This document shows positions 1-10,937 of a stretch of 64,000 nt of DNA, one piece after another. A model generated the notes under the pieces. That model searched no databases. It saw only the letters and a list, made by a program, of their open reading frames with translations, and was not told where the DNA came from. Every line of letters starts with the position of its first letter. Position 1 is the first letter of the stretch. The translations under genes were made by a program, and so were the position numbers. Source of the DNA: Euglena gracilis (taxonomy: Eukaryota; Euglenida; Euglenophyceae; Euglenales); contig CP154954.1 of NCBI GenBank assembly GCA_039621445.1, forward strand, positions 51,586,073 to 51,650,072. Direction: 5' to 3'.

Positions 1-2037
1 TCCTTGAGCTGTTGACATGAATTGCGTTCACGTGGTCTCGAAACAGGGGTACTTGAGTCGATTTTTCTTTGTTTTGCGTTGTCCCTCCTATTGCGACATT
101 TGACTATTTGGGTGTCAAAATGAGGCAATTCATCAGCAGTTGACATAAAATAATAGATGAGCTTCCATGACCGAATAGGAACGGAAACAAGGAAAGGCTC
201 AAAGGAGCGAAATTGTCCCAAATACAAAAAAACAGCAAACAGGCGCTGTTCGACAGCCCATTTTTCAACTGCCATCCCACTTCATTCTTTGTTGAGAATT
301 TGAAATCTCCAATGCCACCAATCAAGTTGTAAAATTCCGTTAATGCAACTTATTTGCTGTTGGGCATGTCACCTAAATTGCTGCAAGAATTTTTGAAATG
401 CGACCTTTTTGATAACATTGGCTTAGGAGGAGCTTAGATATCTTACTCACACTGCCTGCCGTAGGCATCTGATTTTTTGTCCCACTGCGGAGTTCGAATT
501 TTGATATTCGACCCCGCTTGGAAGAAAATTTTAAAAAAATGAATCAAAAACAAATTATTTCAGATATATAATACTTTGCCGCAATAGGAACCTTGCCCTG
601 GTTGTATTAAGTTTTGGGTTTGATGATGACGTTCCAAGTATCTTGTTGATCTGTCTTCGCCAAAAGATTCCACTTTTTTCGGTGTGTATTTTTGGTTGTC
701 TGGCGTTGAGACAAGGTTTCTTTCTTCGCCCAGTTCAGGATCCCTGGTCTAACATCAGGTATTCAAAGTCTGTTATTTTTTTAGGTGGAATTTTTCAAAA
801 TTTGGCAAGGGTTTTTTATATTTTGAAGGTTGTTTAAGTGTCCAATTGTCCTGGGAGCCAAACGGGGCCAAAATCCAAAAAAGTCGAAAAAGCCCCATTC
901 TTTTCGAATTTGGGTGGATAGACAAAGTCCCAGCGAGGCCAGACATCAATCCCCCCCCAGAGTTGGTTGTTTTTCTTGTCAGTCGGAGAAAAATCTTGCC
1001 ACCGGTTTCCTCAGCATACCCACCCTCCCCATGTCCAGTGACCCCCCTGTGTCCAACGACCACCCCCGCCAGAGAACACCTTTTTGGAGGTTTGGCCAAA
1101 TTTTCAGTCCCGGCGCGAAGCGCTGGGCCGAAAAAATTTGCTCCAAGAATCGGCCAAAAATTGGCTAAAATGCCATTTTTGGCGCTTTTTGGGCAAAAAT
1201 TTGTCAAAATTGCCCAAAATTTTCGGTGCTTTGCGCCGAAAGGGAAAATTTGGTGGTGGGGTCCCAGGTACCCGCCGAGTGTTTCTTTGACCACTTGTCC
1301 AATGACCGCCCCCCCCCCCCGGTCGGAGGACAGAGGTTACCGGTCGTTGGACAGGGGGGGTACATCTTTTAAGGACCCCGGGGTGGTTGCTGGACTTGGG
1401 CTTGAAACTTGGGCCCGGGCTGGGCCTGAGCTGGGTTGGTCTGGGACGAAATCGGACATTTGCCCCCCAAAAATCGCCTTTGGGGCGCGGTTTTGAAAGA
1501 AAATGAGCATCTGACAACACCCGAAAAATGCACAAAGCACCCCAAAGCGCCATTTTTTGAACATGAACATTTTTTCCCAAAAAAAGCCCCAAAAATTTGC
1601 CTGAACCCAACGAACGGGTTAGCAGCACCCCCCCCCCCCCCGCCAGGGTGCTGTTGATGCTGCTGGGCTGGGCCAGAACCAGGGTTGGCTGCAGCAGCCC
1701 AGGGCAGTCTTAAAGAGATGTATGTTTGTAAGGCATTTTTTGGGGCTTTTAAGGCATTTTGAGGCATTTTTAAGGCACTTTGGCCGAAAGTTTTTTTTTT
1801 AAGGTTTTGAAATTGAAAAATTCAATTTAAACTTTTTTTGAAGATATTACAATGCCTGTTCAAAATGGACGGTATCCATTTACGTTCCAGAGAATTGCGC
1901 CACAAAATATTTTCTGCAAATTTACACCGATTCCTCGGGTCGTCGTTGTTCATCAGCTCTTTTCTCAGTCTGCTCCCCCAACTGCAACCTCCCAGGGCAT
2001 TCTTTCTCCTGCTGCCCTCTTCCACAGAATGGCATAC
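1..2037. other. no supported gene; repeat fragments
   Basis: I see no convincing exon here. Positions 840-1000 resemble the CAGGCAT repeat family found at 39,465 (shared phrase about a GGTGGATAGACAA core), and 1,080-1,290 matches the GGCGCGAAGCGCC-containing repeat seen again at 36,540-36,730 and 62,110-62,310. Long poly-C and poly-G runs at 1,310-1,325 and 1,630-1,642 are typical of the repeats in this genome. Open frames here are short, overlap on both strands and lack the G/C-rich third positions of the real exons. Confidence 0.5.
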
Positions 2038-3954
2038 CTGCCGCTTGCCACCCAGCTGGGGGCAGCGGCAGCTTTCACAATGCTGTGGCTCGTCTTCATC
2101 CGCCACTTCACCACCCAGCCCACGTAAAACTAGAAACAAACTAATATTGAAAACTGAGGAAGCTGCTGGTTTTGGGAAAGCAATTTGCATCATTCTGCTT
2201 TTCCGAGAGTGGATTTAAGCAGACAATTTCTGCAGAAAGAATTTGGATAGCAGATCAAAAAGAAAATTGCTTTCAATGATGTTCTCACAGCTTTGTGCCA
2301 GTTTGTGGTTTAAGGAATCATATCAAATTAAAGAATGGCGTCTTTAATTTGTCGTGTTTAATTTTTTGATATTATTTCCCCAGATGGAATCTTTCGTTGC
2401 TGGATTCCGTAAGCGTCCATGATTCCCATAACACTGTCCATCACATTCCAAGGATTCATCCAATATTCCTCAGAATATTGTCTATTTTCAACAGAATTTT
2501 TTTTTAATAGTGATTCCTGCACAATGCACAGTAAAGTACTGCAAGCAGATGGAATCACTTTACTTCTGTCATTTTTTTCATCATAAAAGTTTTTTTTTCC
2601 AGTTTTGTTATGATAAGGGAGCATATCCCTGACATTCACCTGTATTTCATTTGCAAAACGGGGTCAACTTTTGTGTTTTCCCCGTTGGTTCTAGATCCCC
2701 TGAGGTGAGGTAAGGCTCACCAGCTGCTTGGGCTGTCCCACGCTGCATTGCAGCATCGGGTCCGGAAGTCGTCCCGGTACCCCCTCGTGGTCAGAGTGGA
2801 GGGACTCAAATCAGGCATTCCTTTTTTAAGCGAAACTTTTCAATTTTTTAAGGGGTTTAAGGTGTGTTTTTTTAGTGTTTTCAGGTTTGTTGAGGCATTT
2901 TGAGAATTTTTAAGGTGTCTGTTTTCCAAGGGGGATCAAAATAACCATCTGGGCATTGAACCAACGTCGGTCCAGGTCGAAAATCGAAAAAGTAAAAGAA
3001 CACACTTTATTGGGGTTTTGGTGGATAGACAATGTTCCAGCGATGCCAGAAGTCATTTCTTTTCCCAGAGTTGGCCGATTTCTTTTTTACTCGAAATTCG
3101 AAAAAATTTCCAGAACTATTTTATTAATTTTTTTTTAAAATGTATTTTAAGGTTTTTTAAGGTACCTTAAAAAACCAAACCTCCCCTCTCCACGTGACAG
3201 AGATGAGAATTGACGTCCTGACCGCAACGATACTTTTATTGACAGGAATGGGGGGGGCATCCTCACGCAACGTAAACCAATCAGGCGGGGTGGTCCTTAA
3301 GCAGGGAGGGGGAATATGTGCAGCATGTAGGTGTTGCAATTTTTTTTATAGCAGTTTTCCTTTTTCTGGCTTTTTTGCAGTTTTTTTTTTGTGGTGCTTT
3401 TGAGGGAAAAACTGCACATGGGTGGTGGACCTGTGGCCGCAGCCGCCCATGCCAGCCACGGGACACAAACCCGGGGCATGGGCTGCAGCTGCAGCTCGCA
3501 TCTTACTTCCGTGGGTGCAAACACGCACCCACAGAACGCCACATCTGCTCACAGAGGGGCAACATAGTCGAAAAACGCCCAAGGGTCACCACCATGGATC
3601 CACCGACGAGCTGTGTGACCAGCCAAACGGTCCCGTATGCTGTCTCCCTCCGCCCTGCCCCCGGTGGCCAACCAGAAGCGGGCGCTGTACGGCATGGGCT
3701 TCCCCGCCCAGCCACTACCGCCCCACTTCCCCTCCGGGCCCACGCCGGGGCCACCCGGGCGTTGTGGGAAGGGAACCTGAGTGGCGGACAGACGGCCAGC
3801 TTGAAACCGCAGCGTGAGTCAGCGGTGTGCACCTCCTGCTCAAAGTTGAAGCTCTCCGACTTGATGTTCTGGCGTTTGAGCAGGATTTCATAGACCAGGG
3901 GGGTTTTGTTGGTTGGGGGACCAAATTTTTGGGAGTGGCCCCATGGGTTGATCT
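2038..3954 (-). CDS. uncharacterised multi-exon gene (at least three exons)
   Basis: Three minus-strand exons with clean splice sites and strong third-position G/C bias. Exon 3,777-3,954 follows TTAGCAG and ends before GTTCCC; it contains NPWGHSQKFGPPTNKTPLVY and later KSESFNFEQEVHTADSRC. Exon 2,721-2,804 (28 codons, phase 0) lies between TTGAG and GTGAGC and contains SLHSDHEGVPGRLPD. Exon 2,038-2,129 lies between TTTCTAG and GTATGCC and contains YVGWVVKWRMKTSHSIVKAA. I do not recognise the family. That the three belong to one gene is inferred from strand and order; further exons upstream and downstream are likely, since neither a start nor a stop codon was found. No domain, signal peptide or membrane segment is evident. 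The 3,777-3,954 exon lies inside an intron of the oppositely oriented membrane-protein gene, which is unusual. Confidence 0.5.
2830..3180 (-). repeat. degenerate CAGGCAT-family (hAT-like) MITE
   Basis: Contains the AAGGTGTTTTTT / AAGGTTTTTTAAGG terminal blocks and the internal GGTGGATAGACAATGTTCC core shared, in either orientation, with the intact copy at 39,465-39,870. The ends are eroded and no target duplication can be seen. Confidence 0.5.
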
Positions 3955-6900
3955 CTGCTAACCTTCAATGCCCTGAATTGGAGTGGAGTGCCATTGCAAA
4001 AACAACAACAACAACAACAACCAGATTCCCTTCGCGTCAGTTTTGCAGCTGGCCCAAAATGGAGCACTTCCGGTGAAAAGGAAATCACAAACGTCCTGCT
4101 GAGGGAATGCATGCCTTGATCTGAAAGCCACCCCTCCGGGGGGGTTTCCGCGACGCGGGAGGCAGGCGTGTCGTCAACGACAGATGAGCTCGCCCTCCAC
4201 ATGTACTGCTTCTTCGCTACGATCGCCTGCGCTCACGTCGTCTGCGCCCTGTGCATGCTGCCCATCGCCCTCTTTGGTTGGGCCCAGGCCCCCTTTGTGG
4301 TTCTGTGCATTTCGATGGTGACGATTGCAAGCCTTCATTTGGAGCGCCTCAACCCATTTGGTGCTGAGATTGAATGTGCGGGAGAGGGGCCAGCCTGGGG
4401 GACCAAGGTCAGTGCCATGCAAACAGCAGAAAAAGCCTGACGATGGGGGCCAAGTTTGTCAAGGCAGGAGCAAGGGCGACGCAGCTGCGGAGGGGCTGTA
4501 TACACAGACAGAGACAGACAGACAAACACACAGACAGATATGGACAGATAGAGAAACAGACCGACAGACAGAAAGACAGATAGAAAAGATAGATAGACAG
4601 ATAGTCCAAAGGAATCTGGGGATTGTTTATTTGAATATGAGCTTCTCAACCTTCCTTGGCCAAGAACCTGGACTGCAAGTTTTGTGGCTGTGAAGGGTAG
4701 GTATCCTGAGCAAGTGGCAGGCCAAGGGCAAAGGGGGCCTCCCGCGAGGGCAGTGGAGAATTCAGTCGCGGGGCATTCCTGATTGGCATCCTGTTGGATG
4801 TTGGCTTTGACCGGCTGCTGGCCTTGGGATGGGTGGGACCTTCCCTGGCTGTTGGGTTCCTTGACGTGACAGTCTCTTTCAGGCGGTTTCTTAAGGTGGT
4901 GCCGACCCCACCCTGGGGGGGGGGGTGCCTGCCTGGGCAGGCACTCCAAGGCACTCCCATTCCGGCCCCCCGGTGGGGGGGGGGGTGGGGCACACGGCCA
5001 AAAGTGCCCTAGCACAGACCCCGGCGCCAAAAGCGCCGCGGAGCCAAAAATGGCCCATTTTCAAAGGAATGTGCCTGGGCACAGGCCGAAATCTATCGCA
5101 CTACCGGGGGGGTAGTGCCTGCCTGGGCAGACCCCCCCCCAGGGTTGGTGAAAAACAGCCTGGTCTCTGTCTTGTGCTTGTGGTGTTTCTGAATATGAAC
5201 TGCTGGGACCCCCCCAGGATATATGTTAGGTACAAGGAACAGGTTTAGGGTTAGATCATGGCATACATTCTGCGCCTTCCCCTGAAATTTACTCTGCTTA
5301 TCCTTGCATATGTCTGCCTTTCCCATATTTCCCATGTTTGCCCCATTGGGGAGCATGAAAGCCCTAATCCTGCCACAGAAAGCCGAATCCTGCTGCAGCC
5401 AACACAGGCATTCAGGGCTTTCAGCCACCCTTTCCGGTTGTGGTTGTTCTTTGCAACAGGCGCCACGAAGGAACCACCGTTTCTCTGTCCGCATCCATTG
5501 CCTTAACCCCCCCCCCTAATAGAAGCACGGGTGCGCTTATAGCAGACCGCCGCCTCCGGCGGCGGGGGGTGCGCTTCTATTTGGACCCTACCTGCGCGAT
5601 TTTTGTTGATTTCCTTTAGAAATCCTATGAAAATGGGGGGGGTGCGCTTGTGGCGGACCGCCGCCTTCGGCGGCGGGGGGTGTGCTTTAATTTGGACTCT
5701 GCGCTTGTAGCGGCCCCGTGCTTCTATTAGGGGGGGGGGTTATCCTTCTCTGGGAGGCAGGCCAGCTGGGGGCGTGAGCCATTCTGCATGGGTTCGGGGC
5801 ACACCGGGCGGTAGCGGGGCAACGGCCGCCGGGACTGCCAGGACATGGTGACCAGCTTCTGCAGCAGCTTCCTCCCGGAGCGCTGCCGCCTGCCCCGCAC
5901 CCCGGTGCTCCTCTTCTTCGGGCCGATCCTCCTCCACCATCCGCTGGCGATCTGCCTCAGCATCCCTCCCGGACCCTTCGAGATCTGCTGCCCCCGCCCG
6001 GGCAACGGTTCGGTGGCATTGCGGAAAGGGTGGGGCCTCCTATTTGGGCACTTTTTGTTTGACAAAATACTCTTCGACTCCCCCAGTCAAAGGGCTTGAA
6101 TGTGGTCGAAGTTCAAAACCGCAAAATTAACGAGTTTCTTTTTCTGGTCCAAGGAATGCTGGGAATCAAAATTCACCCCGGGATTTCTGTTTTCACTCGA
6201 AAATTCAGAAGTTCCCCCCAGGTTTCCTTGAATTCCTCCAGAACAGGCTTTTCTGTGGTTTATTTAAAAAATTAAAGACCTCCCTTGCTTGGGGGGTGTT
6301 ATTGGGATTTTGGCAGGAAACCTGGGGGGGTCTTGAGCCTTGTGTGTGTTTCTTCTCAGTTTAGGAAATTTCCAAAGCTTTAAGGTTTCCCAACCCAAAA
6401 CAGCCCAGATTTCGAGAGAAGAACCCAACTAACATTACACCAATGCAATTTCCTGTAGTTCTGGGGGTCAGGATAAACTGTGATCGAATATTAAGAGGTT
6501 TTTTGAAATGCCATCGGGCCAACGAGACCCATCCTTTATCCCTTGACGTTGGACGGAAGATCTGCACAAATTTCTTGAATTTTTACTGCAAAACCCGAAC
6601 TGAACGCATCCGGGAATTTTGAACATCCAGTCGGGTTCAGCCTGAAAAAGTTTGAAACGGTGTTTGCTGGACCCTGGATATAACAATGGACTGGTTTTTT
6701 CAATGTAGGCTCCTAAAGTTTACCCCGGAAGCTGGACTCTCTCTCAATCTCTGGGAGGACCCAGCCACCATCGCTTTTCCAGCCTACTGGCAGACTGGCA
6801 ACGCCCACAGTTCGGTCAGAACAGCAGTTGCCACCTGGGGGGGGCATTGTGCACCGCCTTTGATTGCTGATGGCTTCCCAGCTATCAACTGTGTGCAGGT

Positions 6901-7971
6901 GTGCATTGGGTGGCGTCTAAGAAAGGAAGGGGGTGGACCCTGGCACAGGGCACAGGACGCCGTGCCTACCAACACAGCGCCCCCCAAACCGATGGGCGTC
7001 CGGGTCGTGGAAGGCCCGCCAGCGATGAACCTGTACCACCCGGACCTGCCTGCCTTCCACCGCATCGCCTTTTCCATGCTGTCGGCGGCGGCGGTGGGCT
7101 GTGGGGCGGGATCGCTGAAGTTGACCCTCAATGCATTCGCAGGGCTGTGAGCGTTGTGTTCACTGAGCGACGAAGTTTTAATTTAAAAAATTGCTGACCA
7201 AAGGGGATGTGCAGGGATGTACAGCAAAGAAGAATCACATCGCCTGTTTTCTCACCGACATAACGGAGATACATTGTTTGCTTTTGATCACGTGTCCCCC
7301 ACCACCTGTCTGCTGCACCGTGCAAATGCAGTGCATCTGGTAACAGAGGGTCTTAAGTGGGGGACCCTATTTATGGTGGTGGACCTGGATCGAGGCAAAG
7401 GTTTGACCCCAACAAAGCATCTTCATTTTCGCTCGAAACAATGCTGAACATGGTCTGGGGAACAAAATCTCCAGTGCTGCGAAGCGCTCTAAATTATTTC
7501 GGTTTGGGGGGGTAGAGGTCCCAGACATCCTGCCCCCAAAAGCTGACGGGGGGATCGGTTTGGTCAGACCTCCCTCCCCTCCTCAGAACAAAACTGTTCG
7601 GAGCCGCACACACAATCTCCGCTTTTGGGCTGGGGCTTGCAAGGGCTCTTACCTGTGATTCTCCAAAAAGGGGTCATGGGACGGGTTGACCTGAACTGTT
7701 TTGAAGCCAATTTGTGGGACTGGCAACCTGGTCTGTTGTGCGGCTTCTCCGCCCCGCGGCCGCAGGGAAGCTGGCCGAGTTCCGGCTGCTGCAGCTTCTT
7801 GTCTGCGTCCAGTGCGCGGCGCTGCTGTACGCCCGCGTCATCGTCTGGTTCCCCAACGCCCTGGCCATCGTGGCGCTGCTTGCTGAGGACGGAAGTGCGG
7901 CACTCTACCGCTGCGGTGTGGTCACGGTCGCCATGATGAGCCTCTTCAACGTGGTCACAGCGCCACTCTGA
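3637..7971 (+). CDS. multi-pass membrane protein, possibly TLC-domain-like
   Basis: Plus-strand exons with near-saturated G/C third positions. Possible first exon 3,637-3,770 starts MLSPSALPPVANQKRALYGM. Exon 4,184-4,407 (after CGACAG, before GTCAGT) holds two hydrophobic helices, including YCFFATIACAHVVCALCML. Exon 5,842-about 6,008 follows CTGCCAG and includes LLFFGPILLHHPLAICLSIP, where the paired histidines within a helix recall TLC (TRAM-LAG1-CLN8) proteins. An exon around 7,000-7,130 includes YHPDLPAFHRIAFSMLSAAA. The last exon 7,766-7,971 follows CCGCAG, has further helices (LAEFRLLQLLVCVQCAALLY) and ends in TGA. Order and topology fit a polytopic ER-type membrane protein; TLC membership is an inference from hydrophobicity and the HH pair only. 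Internal exon ends are approximate, some introns may be nonconventional, and the first exon is the least certain. It overlaps an opposite-strand gene at 3.6-4.0 kb. Confidence 0.45.
4500..4603. repeat. ACAG/ACAGAT microsatellite
   Basis: About 100 bases of imperfect ACAGACAG and GACAGATA repeats within an intron of the membrane-protein gene. Confidence 0.9.
5505..5741. repeat. small inverted-repeat element with internal duplication
   Basis: Ends are inverted copies: AACCCCCCCCCCTAATAG on the left, CTATTAGGGGGGGGGGTT on the right, followed inwards by AAGCACGG and CCGTGCTT. Inside are two copies of a unit built on a GGACCGCCGCC...GGCGGCGG hairpin followed by TATTTGGAC or TAATTTGGAC. A diverged relative lies at about 56,600-56,790. 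No convincing target duplication. It sits inside an intron of the membrane-protein gene. Confidence 0.7.
6060..6730. other. intron or intergenic sequence, no gene recognised
   Basis: A/T-richer sequence without G/C-biased third codon positions and without splice-flanked exons that I can support. Confidence 0.4.
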
Positions 7972-8009
7972 CCCCTCCAAGGACGGGATTGTTTTGCTAT
8001 TGTTTTTCA

Positions 8010-8110
8010 TCTATAAATCAATTAATTAATTTAATTACAGTAATTAATATAAATAGAAAATATTTTCTTAATTAATAGCATAAAATTAATTAATTTTGCA
8101 AATTCAGTTT
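8010..8110. other. AT-rich AATTAATT tract downstream of the membrane-protein gene
   Basis: A run of TTAATTAA-type sequence begins about 40 bases after the TGA at 7,971. It may include the 3' untranslated region of that gene; no polyadenylation signal can be assigned with confidence. Confidence 0.4.
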
Positions 8111-8129
8111 TTTTTGTTGTTATTTTTTG

Positions 8130-8290
8130 CTTTCGTTAAGCACCGCCCTTTAGGCCAATGGTGGATCCAGGGATCAAAAGGGGGCGAAAATTCAGAAGAT
8201 GAAAAACATCTTTGAGTTTCGGTGGATGGGCAATGGTTCAGGGATGCCAGAAATAACTTGCTTCCCTGAAGTCGGCCCGTTTTGCTAAAT
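8130..8290 (-). repeat. fragment of the CAGGCAT MITE family
   Basis: Contains GGTGGATGGGCAATGG and GATGCCAGAAATAA, the internal core of the family whose intact copy is at 39,465-39,870 (here in reverse orientation). Confidence 0.45.
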
Positions 8291-8299
8291 GTGGCCATT

Positions 8300-9080
8300 T
8301 TTTTTGGACCATTTTTCCAATTTCATTGACTGTACTGGGACGGGAACATCCCCACCAGAAACGCCAGAGGGTAAGTGCCATCCCAAGAAGCCACCGTTTC
8401 CCGAAAGATGTGTTATTCTAGCCATTATTTGCCTCTCATTTTGCTGGAAAAGCAGAACCCTCTCACACTCTGCAGAGTGTCCTTTGGATTCGATGATGCT
8501 TGGCGACGCCTTGATCGCGGCTTGCAAATGGATCGCTCGACCATGTCCACCTGCTGTGGCGTGCTAGGTTTGTAAGCAAGGAAAGATCCCACAGAACCTC
8601 CAATCGGTCCCAGTCGCTTTTTCAATGAATTGCCTCTCATTGCGAGGCCAGTATTCTGCGTGGAAGGAACGTTATTCTGGCGAATGTATTTTTTTTGTAC
8701 AGTTTTGCACAGCTGGTTGATGTTGGATTGGCATTTGCAGAGCCGGGAGCTTGCGTGCTGGCATTTTGTCGATCAATTTGCTGGGGAGGAATGGAGACCA
8801 GTCAAAGGAACGAACAGGGCCCAGATTGGAAGAGGAAATGCTTGCCAAGTTGGCTTTTCCACCAGAAGCGGCATGTGTGACAGAAGTTTTGTGGTGCGGA
8901 CTTGATGACGTTGGGCTTGGTGTTGCCAAAGATGCTGCTCAGGCGTGGTGCTTCTGGCAATGCGGGGGGGGGAAGGCCACGCACAAGGCAGTGCCCTTGG
9001 AAGGCCATGTCTTTAAGCTGGTGAAAAAGGCACTTGGAGATGATGCCCCGACGAGGCAGGCGTGGCACTGTCGTGTCCTT
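8300..9080. other. possible exon fragments, unresolved
   Basis: A GTAAGT donor at about 8,370 on the plus strand could end a short exon (reading DCTGTGTSPPETPEG), and a plus-strand frame at about 8,800-8,930 (RLEEEMLAKLAFPPEAACV) looks protein-like. Neither has matching partners, so no gene is called. Confidence 0.2.
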
Positions 9081-9660
9081 GCGGGGGAGGGCTCTCCCTC
9101 GCATTCCCTCGGGAAACCGGCCAAAGAGGAACGGGCTAGGAGGGCGCAGCGCAGACACCTCGGGCTCCGCAATTCCCCCAAGTGAGGCCATGCCTTGTGT
9201 ACTTGCTTTTTGGATACGAATGTTTTTGGTAAGTCAAGGCTGTCGCACTCCCTCGAGGAAAGCCGACCAGGGAGGAGCACCGAGGGCGGAGCACAAAGAC
9301 ATTGTGAGGCCATGCCTTGCTCGCGGGCGGCTTGTTGTGATTGTTTGGCGCGCTGGATTAGGAGTCTGCGCTTAGTGCCGCCCCGCCGGTGTTGGCTGCT
9401 GATTTTCCTCCGGCGTGACGACGTGGCTTCTTGTCCCCTGGGGGGTCGCCCCCCTCTCCCCCCCTGGCCCCCATCTTCTCGCCGAGGGGCGTTTGAAGAC
9501 AAATTTTCTGACATGGGTGGGGGTCGGGCTCACAATGTCTTTGTGCCTCGCCCACGGTGTCCCTTCGTCCCCGGTCGGCTTGCCTCGAGGGAGTACGACA
9601 CACCTCGGGCTCCGCACTTTGCCATTGTGAAGCCAGATTGTGCACTGAAAAAAGGGGGGG
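9080..9660. repeat. left terminal repeat of the DIRS-like element, with internal inverted arms
   Basis: Contains several copies of ACACCTCGGGCTCCGCA (9,158; 9,600) and CATTGTGAGGCCATGCCTTG, and the stretch GTGATTGTTTGGCGCGCTGG at about 9,338. The reverse complement of the same string order occurs at 33,870-34,020. Within it, 9,236-9,316 and 9,526-9,604 are inverted copies (compare CACTCCCTCGAGGAAAGCCG with CGGCTTGCCTCGAGGGAGT), which recalls the internal complementary region of DIRS elements. Confidence 0.6.
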
Positions 9661-9662
9661 CT

Positions 9663-10491
9663 AGGGCATTCTCTAAAGCACCTTGGGCACCAAGCCTTTG
9701 ATAATGGGCTGTAAAAGCCTCCACCCCCTTCCACTGACCAATTTCACAAACTCCTTGGGCATAAAGGCCGAATTTTTTGAGCAAACCAACCCCTGCCCGG
9801 CTAGTGGAGTGGGGTCCCCACACCTGGGGGGTGACCCCATATTGGGCTGAAAACTTTTTTGTAATAGAAGCAACTGTATCAGCGTTTATGGCTTTACAGG
9901 GGGTTTTAACGAAATTAAAAGGGTGCCCCAGGTTTCACAAAGAAACGGGTTGCTGCCACGTAAGACATCATCAAATGAAAGGGACTTATTTGGGGACACT
10001 GAGGAATGGACACAACCCTCTCCCACTTATGAATTTTTTGACCTTTACGATTGATTTTGATGCAGGGAGCCCCACCAAACACACTGGTGGTTCTTTGTAC
10101 CTGTGCCAAATAAGACGATCGATATAAACAGAGGATTATGCAGCAAAAAATGAGTTGTGTACGCAATGTACAAATATCAGTGGGCAGGGGGGACTGTGCC
10201 AGCTCCAGGAGGATTGGGAGGGGATCCCAAAAGCACCATACTTCTCCAGATTTTTGTTCCAAAGCCCTTTACAAGGGGCTAACATGACATGGAACTTCAT
10301 GCCACCAAAGCCAGGGATTAAAGGCATAGCACTGTATGCATTACGGGCCTGTGCCCTTGAATATTGAAAAAGTGGTATTAAAGCGTCAACTGCTTGGTCA
10401 GTGGTGGCTTCAGGGGGGGGGGACCCCATTTTCTCCAGAATCACCCATAGAAGCGTAAAGGCGTTTTAATAACGCCTTATACGGGGGTTTC
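9663..10491 (-). pseudogene. tyrosine recombinase, C-terminal part (DIRS-like element)
   Basis: Minus-strand reading contains TTDQAVDALIPLFQYSRAQA, then a long middle region, then HSTSRAGVGLLKKFGLYAQG followed by GQWKGVEAFTAHYQRL. The spacing of His, Arg, Trp and a final Tyr is that of the catalytic core of tyrosine recombinases (H-x-x-R, G-H/W, nucleophilic Y), although one extra residue sits between His and Arg. At least two frameshifts interrupt it. The N-terminal part of the same frame is at 31,592-31,960, on the other side of the LTR retrotransposon, and both sides carry the duplicated GTTTC. It would catalyse integration of circular DIRS DNA; this copy is inactive. Confidence 0.6.
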
Positions 10492-10919
10492 TGTGTACCA
10501 GGCACGTCCCAGCTCTGTAGGATATCTGCAGAGTGGGTTCTGTGACGGTCGCACCACTGTGGAAACCACAGTTGGTAAGATCGTGGCAGACCCTTCTGGG
10601 ATCTGCCCCTGGACACGTCAGCACTTTTCTCTCCTTCCCCCACAGGTGGTATTCTTTACTGTCATCAATTCCATGTTTGACCATTGGTTTTGTCAGAGGG
10701 AAAAACCCTCAGAACAATCGAACTTGACTCCAGAAGAAACTTCTGAAGTCTTTGTCTTGTGCTTTGCCTCTTGGGGAATTGGGGACAAAAGGGGAAAACC
10801 ACTTTTTGTTACTCCAAAGACTTTTCCCTACCATAAGTAGGCTGCGCACCAAGGCGAAAGCGAAAGGCTTTTTCAGAAAGTCCCAAAAAGGGGAAAAGGG
10901 AAAGCTTTGGACGTACACT
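10492..10919 (+). repeat. 5' LTR
   Basis: 428 bp, matched by 31,159-31,586. Starts TGTGTACC, ends TACACT (not the canonical CA). Contains a perfect hairpin CTGTGGAAACCACAG at 10,557-10,571 and an intron-like pair GTAAGA (10,575) and CCCCCACAG (ends 10,645). It would carry the promoter and the 5' end of the transcript. Confidence 0.95.
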
Positions 10920-10937
10920 TGGTAGCAGAATTAGGTT
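10920..10937 (+). other. primer-binding site of the LTR retrotransposon
   Basis: TTGGTAGCAGAATTAGG directly follows the left LTR. TGGTA-CAGA is the usual start of a site complementary to the 3' end of an initiator-methionine-type tRNA; the exact tRNA cannot be told here. Confidence 0.7.

Noticed and set aside
2700-2810. Structured-looking segment considered as a small RNA gene
   Set aside because: On the minus strand it is a clean 84-nt exon with acceptor and GTGAGC donor and coding bias.
5093-5494. 133-codon minus-strand open frame
   Set aside because: No codon bias, no splice sites, and it runs through G/C-run repeat sequence; opposite-strand frames are equally long.
10136-10444. Host gene on the minus strand left of the LTR element
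   Set aside because: Its frame continues on the far side of the LTR element and belongs to a tyrosine recombinase of a DIRS-like element.
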